From: an uncultured Eubacteriales bacterium | GTDB lineage: Bacteria; Bacillota; Clostridia; Saccharofermentanales; Fastidiosipilaceae | Length of the DNA stretch: 19,391 nucleotides | NCBI GenBank assembly: GCA_902373515.1 | Contig: CABKML010000024.1 | Location: forward strand, 1 to 19,391 | Direction: 5' to 3' | In this document: positions 1 to 8,400 of the stretch, piece by piece | Layout of the letters: each line of letters begins with the position of its first letter | Position numbering within the stretch: position 1 is the first letter of the stretch | Translations under genes and position numbers: made by a program | Notes under the pieces: model-generated | Seen by the model: the letters and a program-made list of their open reading frames with translations, nothing else | Told to the model about the DNA's origin: nothing | Database searches by the model: none

Positions 1-62
1 AGGACTTCAATTTCTCGATGTGTTTGAGTATATTTCAACACATTTTGAGTGGCAGTGAAAGT

Positions 63-515
63 ATGATTAAAAATGTAGCACATATAGGCTTTACCGTCAG
101 TAATTTGGAGAGAACCGTCGCTTTTTATCAGGATGTATTGCAAATGGTTTGTGTCGGCCACTTGGAAATGGCAGGCAAAGAAACTGAGGCATTATTTGCG
201 CAGCCGGGAACTAAAATTAAAGTGGCATACATGAAAAGAAGCGCCGATGCTGCTGATCCGGCTGTCGAACTTATCGAATTTATCAGCCCCGAAATTGAGA
301 AAAGCCCGTGCAGTTTATTCCGAACCTCAATTTCCGAGTTATGCTTTCAGGTGGAAAATATCGACGCTTTTTATCAGCGCTTGTTGGATAATAATGTGGA
401 AGTCTTATCAAGTCCGCAATTTTATGATGCGACGGCATACGACATGGGTAAATCACGCACTATTTATTTCAAAGACCCTGACGGCATTATTCTGGAAGCG
501 ACGGAAGAAGTTTAA
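63..515 (+). CDS. VOC-family (glyoxalase/bleomycin-resistance fold) protein
   Basis: A 150-residue protein of the vicinal oxygen chelate fold, which pairs two beta-alpha-beta-beta-beta modules around a metal site. The N-terminal MIKNVAHIGFTV with His7 is a typical first metal ligand. VELIEF (about 68-73) supplies the expected Glu on the last strand of module 1. FKDPDGIILEAT (136-147) with Glu145 is the typical C-terminal ligand. The ligand normally found as His at the start of module 2 is Glu here (SELCFQVEN, residue 92), so the metal site is not a standard glyoxalase I site and the substrate cannot be assigned. The frame is open from an upstream ATG at 18, but the family starts at the ATG at 63, so I chose that; the 15 extra residues do not fit the fold. 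It could be annotated as lactoylglutathione lyase; I would not go that far. Confidence 0.85.
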   Translation: MIKNVAHIGFTVSNLERTVAFYQDVLQMVCVGHLEMAGKETEALFAQPGTKIKVAYMKRSADAADPAVELIEFISPEIEKSPCSLFRTSISELCFQVENIDAFYQRLLDNNVEVLSSPQFYDATAYDMGKSRTIYFKDPDGIILEATEEV

Positions 516-541
516 GCTCTCCCCGGCGACAGGGCCTTTCG

Positions 542-571
542 CCGCCATCCTTTTAAGTTGTAAAATGGCGG
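542..571. other. Inverted repeat between VOC gene and thiamine pyrophosphokinase gene
   Basis: CCGCCAT at 542-548 pairs with ATGGCGG at 565-571. The inner TTTA/TAAA arms extend the stem past a CC bulge. There is no T-run on the plus-strand side, so it is not a clear intrinsic terminator. It may be a weak terminator or an mRNA hairpin between two co-directional genes. Confidence 0.4.
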
Positions 572-610
572 TAGGTACTTTGTCGTAACCTGAAACGGAG
601 GGAAATGCTG

Positions 611-1240
611 ATGGTAAAAAAAGAACGTTGTGCAGTATTTGCAGGGGCGCCGATCGCTGACTATAAGCGGATAAAAGCCTATTTGCGGCCCGATGACTAT
701 ATTGTTTATTGTGACCGCGGCTTAAGACATAAGCGGGCCTTGGACTTGCCGGCGGATTTAATTGTCGGCGACTTCGACTCCTGCACTCCGGCCGGGGAAA
801 CTTGTGAAATTATTGTACTGCCACGAAAAAAAGATGACACGGATAGCTTGGCGGCAATTAAGGTTTTATTGGAGCGTGGCTATCGCGATTTTTTATTAGC
901 GGGAGTTATCGGGGAACGCCTGGACCACAGCTTGGCGAATTTGGCAATTTTATTGTACCTGGAAGAAAGACAGGCTGAAGGGAAAATAATCGACGATTAC
1001 GGTGAAATCAGCCTCATCGGCAGACAAACGGCGGAAATTGAGAACGACTATTCCTATTTTTCTTTAATTAATATTTACGGCACAGCCAAAGGTATCAGCA
1101 TCATTGATGCGGCCTATCCTCTAACTGATGCTGAAATTACCTGCAGTTATCCTTATGGAGTCAGTAACGAAGTGCTGCCGGGGAAAACGGCAAAAGTTAA
1201 AGTGGCGGAAGGACATCTTTTGCTGCTTAAAATTAGATAA
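611..1240 (+). CDS. thiN: Thiamine pyrophosphokinase
   Basis: Transfers pyrophosphate from ATP to thiamine to make thiamine diphosphate in the cytosol, allowing salvage of free thiamine. The protein has 209 residues, normal for the family. Diagnostic motifs appear in order: CDRG (34-37, the usual aDgG position), VGDFDS (52-57), KDDTDS (74-79, metal and ATP site), GERLDHSLAN (101-110, the G-x-R-x-DH...N motif) and YGVSNE (182-187) in the C-terminal thiamine-binding beta domain. The frame also has an ATG at 605, but the ribosome site GGAGGG (597-602) sits only 2 bases before it and 8 before the ATG at 611, so 611 is preferred. No TPP riboswitch is visible upstream. It lies 95 bp after the VOC gene with no clear promoter between, so co-transcription is possible. 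Confidence 0.93.
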   Translation: MVKKERCAVFAGAPIADYKRIKAYLRPDDYIVYCDRGLRHKRALDLPADLIVGDFDSCTPAGETCEIIVLPRKKDDTDSLAAIKVLLERGYRDFLLAGVIGERLDHSLANLAILLYLEERQAEGKIIDDYGEISLIGRQTAEIENDYSYFSLINIYGTAKGISIIDAAYPLTDAEITCSYPYGVSNEVLPGKTAKVKVAEGHLLLLKIR

Positions 1241-1260
1241 AACTGAGTAGCGGTACTAAT

Positions 1261-1301
1261 AAAAAGCCGCCGGACGAGGCCCTTGTGCATTCGTCGGCGA
1301 C
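1261..1301 (-). terminator. Intrinsic terminator of the NADH peroxidase-like gene
   Basis: On the minus strand a GC-rich stem (GTCGCCG then ACGA, pairing with TCGT and CGGCGGC; one bulged C and one G-U pair) is followed at once by TTTTT (1265-1261). It begins 32 bp past the stop of the minus-strand gene and 20 bp past the stop of the converging thiN gene. The T-run favours the minus direction; plus-strand readthrough meets only CTCTTT. Confidence 0.88.
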
Positions 1302-1332
1302 TCTTTCAGCTGTTAATTAAGCAGCATTCGAT

Positions 1333-2703
1333 TTACATAAATAACATTTTCTCCGCCCCGTAAGTACGCTTTTCCGCCTGCAAAGCCAAAGTGCAGATGG
1401 CATGCCAGGGACCGACATATTCCGGTTGGAAGAAGAAATCCTGCATGGATAATTCCGCCAAAGTGTTTTTATTGAAAATAGCCAAAGAAATAATATTGGC
1501 ATATTGGGTAATATCGAATTGCGACATAAATTGAGCGCCCAATATTACCTTAGTTTCAGCATCATAATAGATTTTGCTGTAAAGCGTATTCACAGCTTCT
1601 GCCGGTTGGTCCAAGAAAGTCGGGCGGACTCTTTGCACGAGATAAGTAGAAGCAACTTTGCCTTGATAGGAACTGCAGTTGGCGGAATTAATACCGCTTG
1701 TAGCAAAATGATAATCGAACAAAGCCAGAGCCGAAGTGCCGGAAACAGCCTGGACAGTTGCTTTCTCACCCATAGCATTCTTAGCTGCGACTATTCCCTG
1801 CCGTCTGGCGTTTGTCGCCAAAGCAATGGCGGCTTTTTGCCCGGTGGGAGCATATTGAATATAAGTGGCATCACCGGCAGCATAGACATCCTGCGCGGAA
1901 GTTTGCTGATAAGCGTCGGTTAAGATGAAACCGCGTTGATCCAAGTCAACTAAACCCTTAAGCCAAGCAGTATTCGGTTTAATACCGACAGCGATAATGA
2001 CTGTATCACAAGGATAAGTTCCCTTGTCGGTTTTAACAGCCGTAACTTGACCGTCAGAACCTGTAAATTCAACAACACCCTCGCCGCCTCTGAAGGTTAA
2101 ATTGTGCTTTTGCGCATCAGCGGTCAAAATATCGGTGAATTCCTGATCCAAATAAGTCGGTAAAATCCGCTTTTGGAAATCAATAACGGTAACTTCCTTG
2201 CCGGCCTTGGCATAAGCTTCAGCCGCTTCAATGCCGATATAACCGCCGCCGATAACGACAACTTTCCGAGCAGAGGCCATTCTCTTTTTAATTTTGTCAG
2301 CCCAAACTTCACCGCGCATGTAGTAAACATTAGCCAAATCCGCACCGGCAACTTTGAGGGGAGCGGGAATTGCGCCGACGCCCAAAATCAATTTGTCGTA
2401 ACTTTCGCTGCCTGCACCGTTGGCATCAGTGTATGTCAAAATGTGCTTGGCTGCGTCAAAACCGGTGACAGTTGTGTTGACGTGAATATGGACACCCTGA
2501 TTTTTGTAGGATTCTTCATTCGCGTAATGAATTTTGCTCAAACAGGAAGACTCACCTTCCAAATAGGATTGAATACCGCAAGAAAGGAAAGAAGCTGTTG
2601 CCCCGGCTTCATACAGATGGATTTCTGCTTGCGGTTCTCTTTCCAAAATGGTTTGCACGGCCTCGTAGCCGGCGTGAGATGTGCCGATAATTGCATATTT
2701 CAT
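1333..2703 (-). CDS. npr: NADH peroxidase-like FAD-dependent pyridine nucleotide-disulfide oxidoreductase
   Basis: A 456-residue cytosolic flavoenzyme. It probably reduces hydrogen peroxide to water with NADH, although related enzymes are NADH oxidase and CoA-disulfide reductase. The N-terminal FAD-binding strand is followed by SHAGYEA with His10. FLSCGIQSYLEG puts the redox-active single cysteine at Cys42. These are the positions of His10 and Cys42 in enterococcal NADH peroxidase, and the C-terminal DFFFQP...PW dimer-domain motif also matches that enzyme as I remember it. VVIGGGYIGIEAA (149-161) is the NADH Rossmann motif and YAAGDA (274-279) the second FAD motif. The ribosome site AGGAGGT (2713-2719) lies 9 bases before the ATG. 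It has its own terminator. A role in oxygen or peroxide defence in an oxygen-sensitive or microaerophilic organism is an inference. Confidence 0.88.
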   Translation of the reverse strand: MKYAIIGTSHAGYEAVQTILEREPQAEIHLYEAGATASFLSCGIQSYLEGESSCLSKIHYANEESYKNQGVHIHVNTTVTGFDAAKHILTYTDANGAGSESYDKLILGVGAIPAPLKVAGADLANVYYMRGEVWADKIKKRMASARKVVVIGGGYIGIEAAEAYAKAGKEVTVIDFQKRILPTYLDQEFTDILTADAQKHNLTFRGGEGVVEFTGSDGQVTAVKTDKGTYPCDTVIIAVGIKPNTAWLKGLVDLDQRGFILTDAYQQTSAQDVYAAGDATYIQYAPTGQKAAIALATNARRQGIVAAKNAMGEKATVQAVSGTSALALFDYHFATSGINSANCSSYQGKVASTYLVQRVRPTFLDQPAEAVNTLYSKIYYDAETKVILGAQFMSQFDITQYANIISLAIFNKNTLAELSMQDFFFQPEYVGPWHAICTLALQAEKRTYGAEKMLFM

Positions 2704-2837
2704 ATATTAAATACCTCCTGATATTGTCTGATTGCTTAATTCTAAAGGGGAGGCTGAGGCAAGTAAGTGGCAGCAATCACTTGTTTAAATATGCGCCGAT
2801 ATTGTCCGGTTGTTTGTGATTAGCGACACGGAAGCAG

Positions 2838-2866
2838 AAAAAAGTCGCCCGATTAGAGGCGACTTT
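2838..2866 (-). terminator. Intrinsic terminator of the proline iminopeptidase-like gene
   Basis: AAAGTCGCC (2841-2849) pairs perfectly with GGCGACTTT (2858-2866) around an 8-base loop. Read on the minus strand the stem is followed by TTTTTT (2843-2838). It begins 34 bp past the stop codon at 2900. The A/T arms make it potentially bidirectional. Confidence 0.88.
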
Positions 2867-2899
2867 AACTATAGGCACTGCAGGAGGCTGCACCGGGAT

Positions 2900-3811
2900 T
2901 TAAGCGGAAAAGTTGCCGCTTTCCACATCGCGGATAAAATCAGCCAAATGCTTGTAATAGACATCAGGATTATCCACCATGTGATGATGGCCGCCGTCGG
3001 GTGTAGTTACAAGCCGGGCATGCGGAATTTCCTTCTGCATAATCGCCGCACTGCTCAGCGGCATCGTTTCAATTTCGCCGAAAGTCAGGAGCGTCGGAAC
3101 TTGAATATTTTTCAACTGTGAACGGAAATGCCAGTCTTTCAGCTTACCGGTAATCACGAATTCATTGTCCCCCTGGAAAGCGTTATAAACGGCAGAACCG
3201 CCCAAATCATACAGATGAGAAAGCTTGGAAGGCTGTTTACGATCAACAAAATTAATGTTCAGGATATGGACATCCTCCTGATAACGCTTGTTGCTGTAGT
3301 CGTTAGCAGCTTCACAACGGCGCATGAAATCAATTTCCGTCTGCGGCAGAACTTCCTGCCGGCGCCGATTGACCGCCGCCACATATTCATCAATTTCATC
3401 GACCATGGAAGAAATAATTCCTCCCTTGAGGTGTTTCCCGTATTTGACGGCATACTCCTGCACCAATAAACCGCCCCAACTTTGACCGATAAGATAGAAG
3501 TTATCCAAGCCCAACTTCTCTCTAACTTCATCCACTTCGTCTAAAAAATATTCGTATGTTAAATATTCGGCGGCAATCTTCGGGTCGGAATAATCCGGCT
3601 GATCGGAATAAAGCGAGCCCAACTGATCGTACATAGTTACTTGAACGTCCAAGCCCTGCTGCTTAAGTTGATAAGCGGCATCTTCCCAATATTCGTGCGT
3701 GCCGCCCGGGCCTCCGTGCAAAGCTAAAAGATGAATGTTGCCTTGGCCTTGAGTGTTGGTCCATAAATGGTAACCGTTGTTTAAAGTAATAATTTTTGTG
3801 CCGACTTTCAT
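2900..3811 (-). CDS. pip: Proline iminopeptidase-like alpha/beta hydrolase (peptidase family S33)
   Basis: A 303-residue protein without signal peptide, so cytosolic. S33 peptidases release N-terminal proline, or act more broadly as aminopeptidases, in peptide catabolism. HGGPG (32-36) is the family's oxyanion motif and GQSWGG (109-114) is the nucleophile elbow with Ser111. The catalytic His is in GGHHHM (273-278), probably His277. The acid is normally Asp in a G-E-x-D context; here the stretch reads GEIET (245-249), so Glu248 would have to serve, which is unusual. The ribosome site AAGGAG is 5-6 bases before the ATG. Other alpha/beta hydrolases share the fold, but HGGPG plus the WEDAA context fits proline iminopeptidase well. 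Confidence 0.85.
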   Translation of the reverse strand: MKVGTKIITLNNGYHLWTNTQGQGNIHLLALHGGPGGTHEYWEDAAYQLKQQGLDVQVTMYDQLGSLYSDQPDYSDPKIAAEYLTYEYFLDEVDEVREKLGLDNFYLIGQSWGGLLVQEYAVKYGKHLKGGIISSMVDEIDEYVAAVNRRRQEVLPQTEIDFMRRCEAANDYSNKRYQEDVHILNINFVDRKQPSKLSHLYDLGGSAVYNAFQGDNEFVITGKLKDWHFRSQLKNIQVPTLLTFGEIETMPLSSAAIMQKEIPHARLVTTPDGGHHHMVDNPDVYYKHLADFIRDVESGNFSA

Positions 3812-3849
3812 AATAATCTCCTTCTGTCCGGAATTACTTTATTCTACCG

Positions 3850-3873
3850 CTTTTTGTGATTGAAAAAAACTAT
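3850..3873. repeat. 24-bp direct repeat, left copy
   Basis: The left copy begins CTTTTTGTGATTG and ends AAAAAACTAT. It is identical over 24 bases, in the same orientation, to 5312-5335; the flanking bases differ on both sides. The two copies bracket the AAA ATPase gene. The unit is A/T-rich with T-run and A-run arms around GTGATTG. Confidence 0.9.
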
Positions 3874-3898
3874 GAAAACAGCAGGATAATTACGCATA

Positions 3899-3926
3899 AT
3901 TATAAACAACCGTTATTTGATATTAA
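3899..3926 (-). promoter_or_regulatory. Candidate promoter for the proline iminopeptidase-like gene
   Basis: On the minus strand, TTAATA (3926-3921) is followed after 16 bp by TATAAT (3904-3899). The -10 is perfect but the -35 is weak. It would give a leader of about 80 bases that carries the left copy of the 24-bp repeat. It sits back to back with the candidate plus-strand promoter at 3929. Confidence 0.4.
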
Positions 3927-3928
3927 CT

Positions 3929-3956
3929 TGAAAATTCCGGGAAAAGTGAATAATAT
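3929..3956 (+). promoter_or_regulatory. Candidate promoter for the AAA ATPase gene
   Basis: TTGAAA (3929-3934) and TAATAT (3951-3956) are separated by 16 bp, giving a leader of roughly 45 bases before the ATG at 4010. The spacing and hexamers fit a sigma-70/sigma-A promoter. It lies inside the repeat-bounded segment, so the ATPase gene would carry its own promoter. Confidence 0.5.
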
Positions 3957-4009
3957 TATTGAGTAATAAAGCCTTTATAGGCAACAATATTCAACAGAGG
4001 AGAGCACAT

Positions 4010-5299
4010 ATGAGAATTAAGCGGGATAATTATCTGCAACAGCTGATAGCCTACCGTTTTGACGGATTGGTAAAGGTTATTACCGGTATCCGGAGATGCG
4101 GTAAATCCTATCTCCTTAAGAATATATACAAAGATTACTTAATTAGCGACGGGGTGAAAGAGTTGAATATTATTGTGATTGAACTGGATTTAGCAAAAGA
4201 TATTAAATATCGCAATCCGCTGATTCTTTCATCTTATGTTAGAGAAAAAGTGGAAAACAGCAAAGAGGAATATTATCTTTTTGTGGATGAGATACAAATG
4301 TCGGATAAGGTGCCTAACCCGTATAATTCCGACGGTAAGAAAATTACTTTTTATGATGCCCTTAATGATTTAAGAAGTTTGACGAATTTAGACATTTATG
4401 TCAGCGGCAGCAATTCGATGATGTTGTCGAGCGACGTTCTGACGGAATTTAGAGGTCGAAGTGATGAGATAAGAGTACATCCGCTCAGCTTTTCCGAATA
4501 TTATTCGGCTGTAGGCGGCGAGAAAAATGCCGCTTTTGATGAATACTCGTTTTACGGAGGTATGCCGCTGGTACTGTCAAGGCCGAATAAAACGGCCAAG
4601 ATGAATTACCTTAAATCATTATTATCGGAGGTATATATAAAGGATATTGTAGAGCGTAAAGGCATAGAAAGACAGGATATATTGGAACAGGTTCTGGATT
4701 TACTTTGTTCGTCGCTCGGTTCTTTAACAAATCCGAGCAAAATTGCCAATACGCTGAAATCACAATGGCGGGAAGCGGTATCGGCCAACACTATCAGGGC
4801 ATATATAGGACATCTGGAAGATGCTTTTCTTTTTTCGGAAAGTAAGCGATATGATGTAAAGGGTAAGGCCTATTTTGATTCCCCGAATAAATACTATTGT
4901 GAAGATATAGGTTTGAGAAATGCAAGAATAGGTTTTCGACAGCAGGAAATAACTCATATTATGGAGAATATTATTTATAACGAGCTTATTATCAGGCAAT
5001 TTTCTGTTGATGTAGGCATTGTTTACTCCAGAACCGTCAATAAAAACGGCAATTCCGTTCGGACAGCGAGAGAAATAGATTTTGTAGTAAATTCAGGTGA
5101 TAAAAGAACTTATATTCAATCGGCTTATGCTATGTCTACTGCAGAAAAAAAAGAAACCGAGCTCAAGCCGTTTACGCTTACAGGTGATTTTTTCCCGAAA
5201 ATTGTAGTCGGAAAAGATGTCGGTAAGAGGTGGTATGACGATTGCGGCATTTTGCACATTAATGTAATTGATTTTCTTTTGGATCGAGAACTTATATAG
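4010..5299 (+). CDS. AAA_14/DUF4143-type ATPase
   Basis: A 429-residue cytosolic ATPase of the common but functionally undefined AAA_14 plus DUF4143 type. The Walker A motif is TGIRRCGKS (25-33), Walker B YYLFVDEIQ (88-96), a sensor-like strand YVSGSNS (130-136) and an arginine-finger-like RGR (148-150). The middle has a winged-helix-like linker (about 225-275). The C-terminal DUF4143 domain has the restriction-nuclease-like pattern ENIIYNEL (319-326), EIDFVV (355-360) and YIQ (368-370), with Gln where a nuclease would usually have Lys, so catalysis is doubtful. The frame is open from a TTG at 3959, but AGAGGAGAG (3996-4003) sits just before the ATG at 4010, and the protein from there starts as the family does. 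It is flanked by the 24-bp direct repeats, unrelated to its neighbours, and typical of a mobile passenger gene. Its biological role is unknown. Confidence 0.9.
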   Translation: MRIKRDNYLQQLIAYRFDGLVKVITGIRRCGKSYLLKNIYKDYLISDGVKELNIIVIELDLAKDIKYRNPLILSSYVREKVENSKEEYYLFVDEIQMSDKVPNPYNSDGKKITFYDALNDLRSLTNLDIYVSGSNSMMLSSDVLTEFRGRSDEIRVHPLSFSEYYSAVGGEKNAAFDEYSFYGGMPLVLSRPNKTAKMNYLKSLLSEVYIKDIVERKGIERQDILEQVLDLLCSSLGSLTNPSKIANTLKSQWREAVSANTIRAYIGHLEDAFLFSESKRYDVKGKAYFDSPNKYYCEDIGLRNARIGFRQQEITHIMENIIYNELIIRQFSVDVGIVYSRTVNKNGNSVRTAREIDFVVNSGDKRTYIQSAYAMSTAEKKETELKPFTLTGDFFPKIVVGKDVGKRWYDDCGILHINVIDFLLDRELI

Positions 5300-5311
5300 A
5301 GCTTACAATAA

Positions 5312-5335
5312 CTTTTTGTGATTGAAAAAAACTAT
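5312..5335. repeat. 24-bp direct repeat, right copy
   Basis: Identical to 3850-3873 and in the same orientation. It begins 12 bp after the ATPase stop codon and overlaps the candidate -35 element (5322-5327) of the giant adhesin gene. Confidence 0.9.
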
Positions 5336-5350
5336 TTTCGAGTATAAACT
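5322..5350 (+). promoter_or_regulatory. Candidate promoter for the giant adhesin gene
   Basis: TTGAAA (5322-5327), inside the right copy of the 24-bp repeat, is followed after 17 bp by TAAACT (5345-5350), or after 15 bp by TATAAA (5343-5348). Neither pairing is perfect, so this is tentative. The leader would be about 70 bases. Confidence 0.35.
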
Positions 5351-5366
5351 GGTATTGAGGGGTTCT

Positions 5367-5375
5367 TTATCCACA
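5367..5375 (+). promoter_or_regulatory. Perfect DnaA-box sequence in the adhesin leader
   Basis: TTATCCACA matches the consensus DnaA box (TTATNCACA) exactly. It lies about 50 bases before the adhesin start codon. It is single and isolated with no origin genes nearby, so it may be chance, or a DnaA-regulated transcription site. Confidence 0.25.
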
Positions 5376-5423
5376 GAATTGTGCGATAGCAAGCGGCCCG
5401 ATTAAAGAAAGAGATAGGCGAAG

Positions 5424-8400
5424 ATGGTTATGAGTAATTCAAAGTTGAGTAAACGCAATTATAAGCGCCGGACTGATAAGGCGACTCAGTCGTCGAGTGC
5501 TCAGATTAAAGATGCGCATAAGGCAGCGGTACTGACGGTAGGTGCTGCAGGTGTACTTGTCGGAGCCTCGTTGGTATTCAATCCGACAGCGGTTATGGCG
5601 GAAAATGCCGATCAGCCGGTTAAGCCGGTCAAGCCGCAGGAATTGAAAGAACAGGTGCAGCAGCAGAATGTTGCCGCGGCCACGTCCGGGAGTAAAGTCA
5701 AGGTTGTAGACAGGCAGTCTCAAACTGAAAAAGCAGCAGCTTCAGGTTCACAGGATAATAAAGCTGCGGAAGATAGGGCGACTGCACCGAAAAATGATGC
5801 AACCCAAGCCGATAAAACTATTAATATTTCACAGCAAAATAAAGACAAAGTTCCCAATATGTATAGTTGGGGCACGGCCGATAATGTTTTCAGTAAAGAC
5901 GGCAACAAGCTGGATGTAACAATTAACATTGCCAAGCCGGAAGAGGGTAAAATCAGCCGGGTGGTAGTTTTCCCGGCCGTTAATAATGATTTAACCTCCA
6001 AGAATATAAAAAACTCTATTGATTATGATTCCAGCGATAAAGATGCCCATCGTAACTATTCGGGCGTTTATGCATTTACTAATAACGCCGACGGCAGCGC
6101 CTGCCTGAAAATCAACGAGAATTTCCGTGACGGGCAAATCGGTGCGGCGACTAAATACGCCGGCAATAGAAATATTGCCGTTTATGTAACCAAAATGGTC
6201 AACGGCAAAGAACAGGAAGTTCTGCTGTACCGGACGAATGTCTGGCGGGCAGGAACCTTGGTTCCACCCAAATCCGCCGGTTCTATTGTCCTCAAATACA
6301 ATGAGAAATTAACGGCAGACAAGCTGCAGGAGCAACTGAAAGAAGCAGCTGCAAATCAACCGACGGAAGCTGACAATAATAAAACTGTCAACGAGCAAAT
6401 TGTTGCAGCAAGTACAGCACCTAAAGTGGGCGTAACTAGTAAAGATAAGAAATTTACTAATACACCGGATAAGCCGGAGGAGAAGCTGCCGCAGAGCAAA
6501 TATGCTTATGATCAAAAGGCGACAGATGCCGTTAATCAGGTGCAAAAAACTGAAACTACGGTTGCCGGTAAGCAGGAAAATACTTATGCCACGGGCACTT
6601 CGACAGTTAATACCAATTTAGTTACCGATCAGGGCCTCAAATCTCCCGATATTCCGGTGACTGTAGCACGTTATGATGACAGAATAGAAAAACCGGTTGT
6701 CGATGATCCGACAGCTTTGACGGAAGAACAACGGAACGAAATTAAGCAAAAACTGGCGAGATTGAACAAAGTGGCCACCGATGCCGTGCAGTTTGATGAT
6801 CAGGGCAACGTAACGATCAAGTTCCAAGGTGTGGAAGAAAGTAAACTGCCGAAGTTAAAAGTGAGCGACTTGGTAATTAAGCGCTTACAGGAAAAAGAGA
6901 TTGTCGTTCCTGCCAAAGATAAGGCGACAGTAATTTACAATCCTATTGGCTACTCCCAAGCTGAATTGGAACGGATGAAAGACGCAATTTATCAGGCCAA
7001 CAAGGATAATCCGAATTTGCATCTGACCTCCAAGGACCAAATTAAGCTCAGTTATGTCGACGGAAATACAACCGTAGGTAAGAACATACAGGGTATTTCC
7101 AACGGCATGGCAGAAAATACAATCACCGTTGAAATTAAAACGGACAAAGCTCAGGTTTCTTTCACTTCCGATGTGAAAAATGAGAAATTGACCCGTTTGG
7201 TTGATATTCGGAAAGATTATGATGTCAGCTGGACCAAGCAGAAAATGGACGGCCGTGAGAGCGATGAGGGCTTTGAGTGGAGCGAGGATCATAAGACTTT
7301 AATTTATCGCTATGATTCGTCCAAGGCTATAAGCTTCAAGAGCGGAGAGGTGTTGAAGCTGTTGCAGGCAACTGCGAAAAAGGGTAACGACGGTCAGCCT
7401 TTAGTCCAAGGCTTAAGAGATTTAAAGGGTGATGAAGGCAGAACTTTAGAACGCGAAGGTAGAAACGGCAAGCCGACAAAGTCACATATGCATTATGTGC
7501 TGGATGAAAATGATCAACCTACCGGCGTTTTGGATCTGGGCGTGATGGGCGGACCGTATTGGAACGGTGATCCGGCAGTTACAAATTCGGATAAAGACTT
7601 AGGTGAGAAAGAAGCGAAAGTCGGCAAATATACTTGGGATAAAGAGGCTCAACCTATTGAAGTAGCGGCTAAAGACAATCAGGTGTTTAAGGCCAGATTG
7701 TTCGTTGCGCCTTATGAAATGAGTTATTATACCTCACTATACGGCAATCCGCGCAATACTACGAAAGCCATTAATGTGATTTTTGTGCCGCAGACGAAAA
7801 ATAAGAAAAAGGATTTGGCTGCTGCCGTTGATAAGTATAAATTGGCGGAAGATACGAAAAAACCGACAAATTCGGCTTACTATAATGCCGATCAGGACAA
7901 GAAAGATGCCTATGATCAAGCTTTAAAGCATGCCAAAGAGGTTCTGGAACGCCAAGCTATTAAAGGTAATGATGATGACAGCAAGTTAAGCGAACAGGAT
8001 AAGGCCGATATTGATAATGCAGCCATTAAGCTACATAAGGCCGAACAGGAGCTCAACGGTCAGGCGACTGACAAAGCCGACCTGCAAAAATCCATAGACG
8101 CTAACGGCAAACGTCCTGAAGGCTCAAATCCGGCAGTCGCCGGGACTGTGACGGCACCGGAATATCAGAATGTTACGGATGTTGTTTTCCTTAAGCCTGA
8201 CGGTCAGCCGGATACGGAAAAGAATAATAAAGCACAGCAAGCTAAAGCCAAATACGATCAGGCATTGGCGGCAGCGAAAAAAATAAATGAAGATCCGAAC
8301 GCTACGCAAGAAGAAACGGACAAGGCCAAAGCCGAATTGAATGCGGCCAGAGAGGCTTTGAAGGAATTCAGCACTAATAAAGACAAGCTGAACGCCGCTT

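Noticed and set aside
18..62. Upstream ATG giving a 165-residue VOC protein
   Set aside because: The 15 extra residues do not fit the fold, and the family begins at MIKNVAHIGF; the ATG at 63 is the better start.
520..611. TPP riboswitch before the thiamine pyrophosphokinase gene
   Set aside because: No thi-box consensus (CUGAGA or the ACCUGAUCUGGAUAAUGC-like segment) is visible; only a simple inverted repeat is there.
2173..2721. 182-residue plus-strand open frame opposite the NADH peroxidase gene
   Set aside because: It is antisense to a well-supported flavoenzyme gene, has no ribosome site and shows no recognisable motif.
3850..3873. The 24-bp repeat as an intrinsic terminator
   Set aside because: Its arms are only T-run and A-run with no GC stem, too weak for termination.
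3959..4009. TTG start 17 codons upstream for the AAA ATPase
   Set aside because: It would overlap the predicted -10 element, and the clear ribosome site lies before the ATG at 4010.
6885..7292. Long minus-strand open frames under the giant adhesin gene (also 8913-9332 and 10031-10477)
   Set aside because: They are shadows of a repeat-rich coding region and have no family motif or start signal of their own.
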